The translations under genes were made by a program, and so were the position numbers. DNA of 64,000 nt from Thermobacillus sp. ZCTH02-B1 (GTDB lineage: Bacteria; Bacillota; Bacilli; Paenibacillales; Paenibacillaceae). Shown in pieces: positions 63,240-64,000 of this stretch. The stretch covers positions 60,905-124,904 of the forward strand of contig NZ_LZRU01000010.1 of NCBI RefSeq assembly GCF_002159085.1. Direction: 5' to 3'. Position 1 is the first letter of the stretch; each line of letters begins with the position of its first letter. The notes beneath the pieces are model-generated. The model was not told the origin of the DNA. It saw nothing but the letters and a program-made list of their open reading frames with translations, and did not search any database.

Positions 63240-64000
63240 ATGGGGTGTCAAGCGTCTGTGAATATGTCAGGTTAACTGTTCTATGAAAATGTCAGGGATG
63301 ATAGCTGATTAAACAGCCGCCGTCCTCTTGCAGACTAGCCGGATGCTGTGCTACGCTGTAACTGCTTGCTGGAGAATGTTTTCTCCAGGGATGGTTTGCA
63401 GCGGGCTTGCGGGGGGACGCAGGCGCCGCTTCTTTTTTGGCCGTTGTTGGCGCCGGGGTCTGTGTGGCCTGTGTCTCCACACAAGGCCAGGCCCGCCCTT
63501 GATCCCACAGCCACACTTGTCCATCCATGCCGACACGCACTTCGACGACGCTCTTCGCTTCCCAGCGCGGAACACCGGGGACGGGCTTTGGCATGTAGCA
63601 TTTCCCTTTCCAGGAGAACGTCTGCCCGCCGCTGATTCGCCGGTATTGCCGCCGGGCGAAGATGTGCTCCAGGGGTGTTTCGGGCAGCGGACGGTAGGCC
63701 GGTTCGGCATTTTGTGGTGCGACAGCGAACTGGCGGTTGTGCTTGGCGATGAGTTCCGGTAACACGCGATTGGCTTCCTCCATCGTGCACACGTTGCGCA
63801 GCCTAAGTTCGATCACCAGGCGATCCTGAAAGGTTTGCCAGAGCCGTTCGATCCGTCCTTTGGCTTGGGGTGACAGCGCCTCGATATGGGTAATGCCCAG
63901 ATCGGCGAGGGCCTGTCCGAAGGTGGAAAGCGACGGCGGCTCACCGGCCAATTCCTGCTCGAGGGTTGGCTTGCCCTTGGGCGGGTGATTAATTGATAAA
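63240..64000 (-). mobile_element. 3' part of an insertion sequence, cut by the window edge
   Basis: The transposase ends at 63292. Just outside it two near copies of a 15-base motif, TGTGAATATGTCAGG (63257-63271) and TATGAAAATGTCAGG (63282-63296), 25 bases apart, look like transposase-binding terminal repeats. The element edge is somewhere in about 63230-63260. The other end lies beyond the window. Confidence 0.7.
63292..64000 (-). CDS. Transposase with DDE/rve core (ISNCY-type), partial
   Basis: The frame is open at the right edge, so the N-terminus is missing. The part seen holds the end of the integrase core (ITHIEALSPQAKGRIERLWQ, then TFQDRLVIELRL) with the last catalytic Glu in the GRIERLW motif. 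A C-terminal domain with ARRQYRRISGGQTFSWKGKC and a Pro/Ala-rich tail follows. The sequence around GRIERLW resembles transposases of the ISNCY (unclassified) group. Whether the element is whole cannot be told. Confidence 0.82.
   Translation of the reverse strand, partial: LSINHPPKGKPTLEQELAGEPPSLSTFGQALADLGITHIEALSPQAKGRIERLWQTFQDRLVIELRLRNVCTMEEANRVLPELIAKHNRQFAVAPQNAEPAYRPLPETPLEHIFARRQYRRISGGQTFSWKGKCYMPKPVPGVPRWEAKSVVEVRVGMDGQVWLWDQGRAWPCVETQATQTPAPTTAKKEAAPASPRKPAANHPWRKHSPASSYSVAQHPASLQEDGGCLISYHP

Overview
The window looks like chromosome from a high-GC, spore-former-type Firmicute, most likely Paenibacillaceae (Thermobacillus, Cohnella or Paenibacillus-like). The evidence is the gene content: remA-gmk-rpoZ-coaBC-priA-def-fmt, ylbG and ylbF, ylaN beside ftsW, yugN, ccpA, a tyrosine T-box, acsA with acuA/acuC, a SpeA-type arginine decarboxylase and DUF1885/DUF1292/DUF3892 proteins. 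Codon third positions are strongly G/C. Strong ribosome sites (GGAGG) often precede GTG or TTG starts, so many true starts lie inside the longest open frame. The species assignment is inference.

Layout. 1-6605 (minus strand): housekeeping operon remA-gmk-rpoZ, a terminator, then coaBC-priA-def-fmt with overlapping or coupled genes. 6855-12762: yitJ-type methionine/folate enzyme, dapF and a P-type calcium ATPase. 12990-18467: rqcH (ribosome rescue, plus strand), then a PHP phosphoesterase overlapping a LysR regulator, an unknown protein, ylbG and ylbF. 18543-22516: a two-gene XPB-helicase module. 22835-25542: secreted nuclease lipoprotein, CBS-domain protein, M20 peptidase. 25731-27315 (plus): yugN and ftsW. 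27386-32557 (minus): Asp23-family protein, ylaN, an HPr-like protein lacking the active histidine, M29 aminopeptidase, a lipoprotein and a GAF-GGDEF diguanylate cyclase. 33011-38559: rpsD; T-box-controlled tyrS divergent from a class A penicillin-binding protein with fibronectin-like modules.

38645-42472 is an acetate module: acsA divergent from acuA (acetyltransferase) and acuC (deacetylase), which are known in Bacillus to switch AcsA off and on by lysine acetylation. A cre-like site lies in the acsA leader and ccpA is nearby (43388-44392). 44521-49271: a zinc-ribbon protein, a VanZ protein, ptsI and a three-domain glucose/GlcNAc PTS permease, tightly overlapped. 49505-50164: an unusual glutamine-rich protein made of 60-residue tandem repeats. 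50256-52985: aroK, a frameshifted crcB, aroA and a CoA-binding protein. 53434-56488: gluconate use (gntK, gnd). 57402-60225: an MFS efflux protein and speA. 60313-63108: small conserved proteins, a stalk-domain secreted protein and a metallo-hydrolase. The window ends inside an insertion sequence (about 63240-64000).

I saw no tRNA, rRNA, prophage or CRISPR array. Most of the region is conserved core genome. The points most worth a second look are the tandem-repeat Gln-rich protein, the XPB helicase with its overlapping partner, the broken crcB, the histidine-less HPr paralogue and several unrecognised small proteins.
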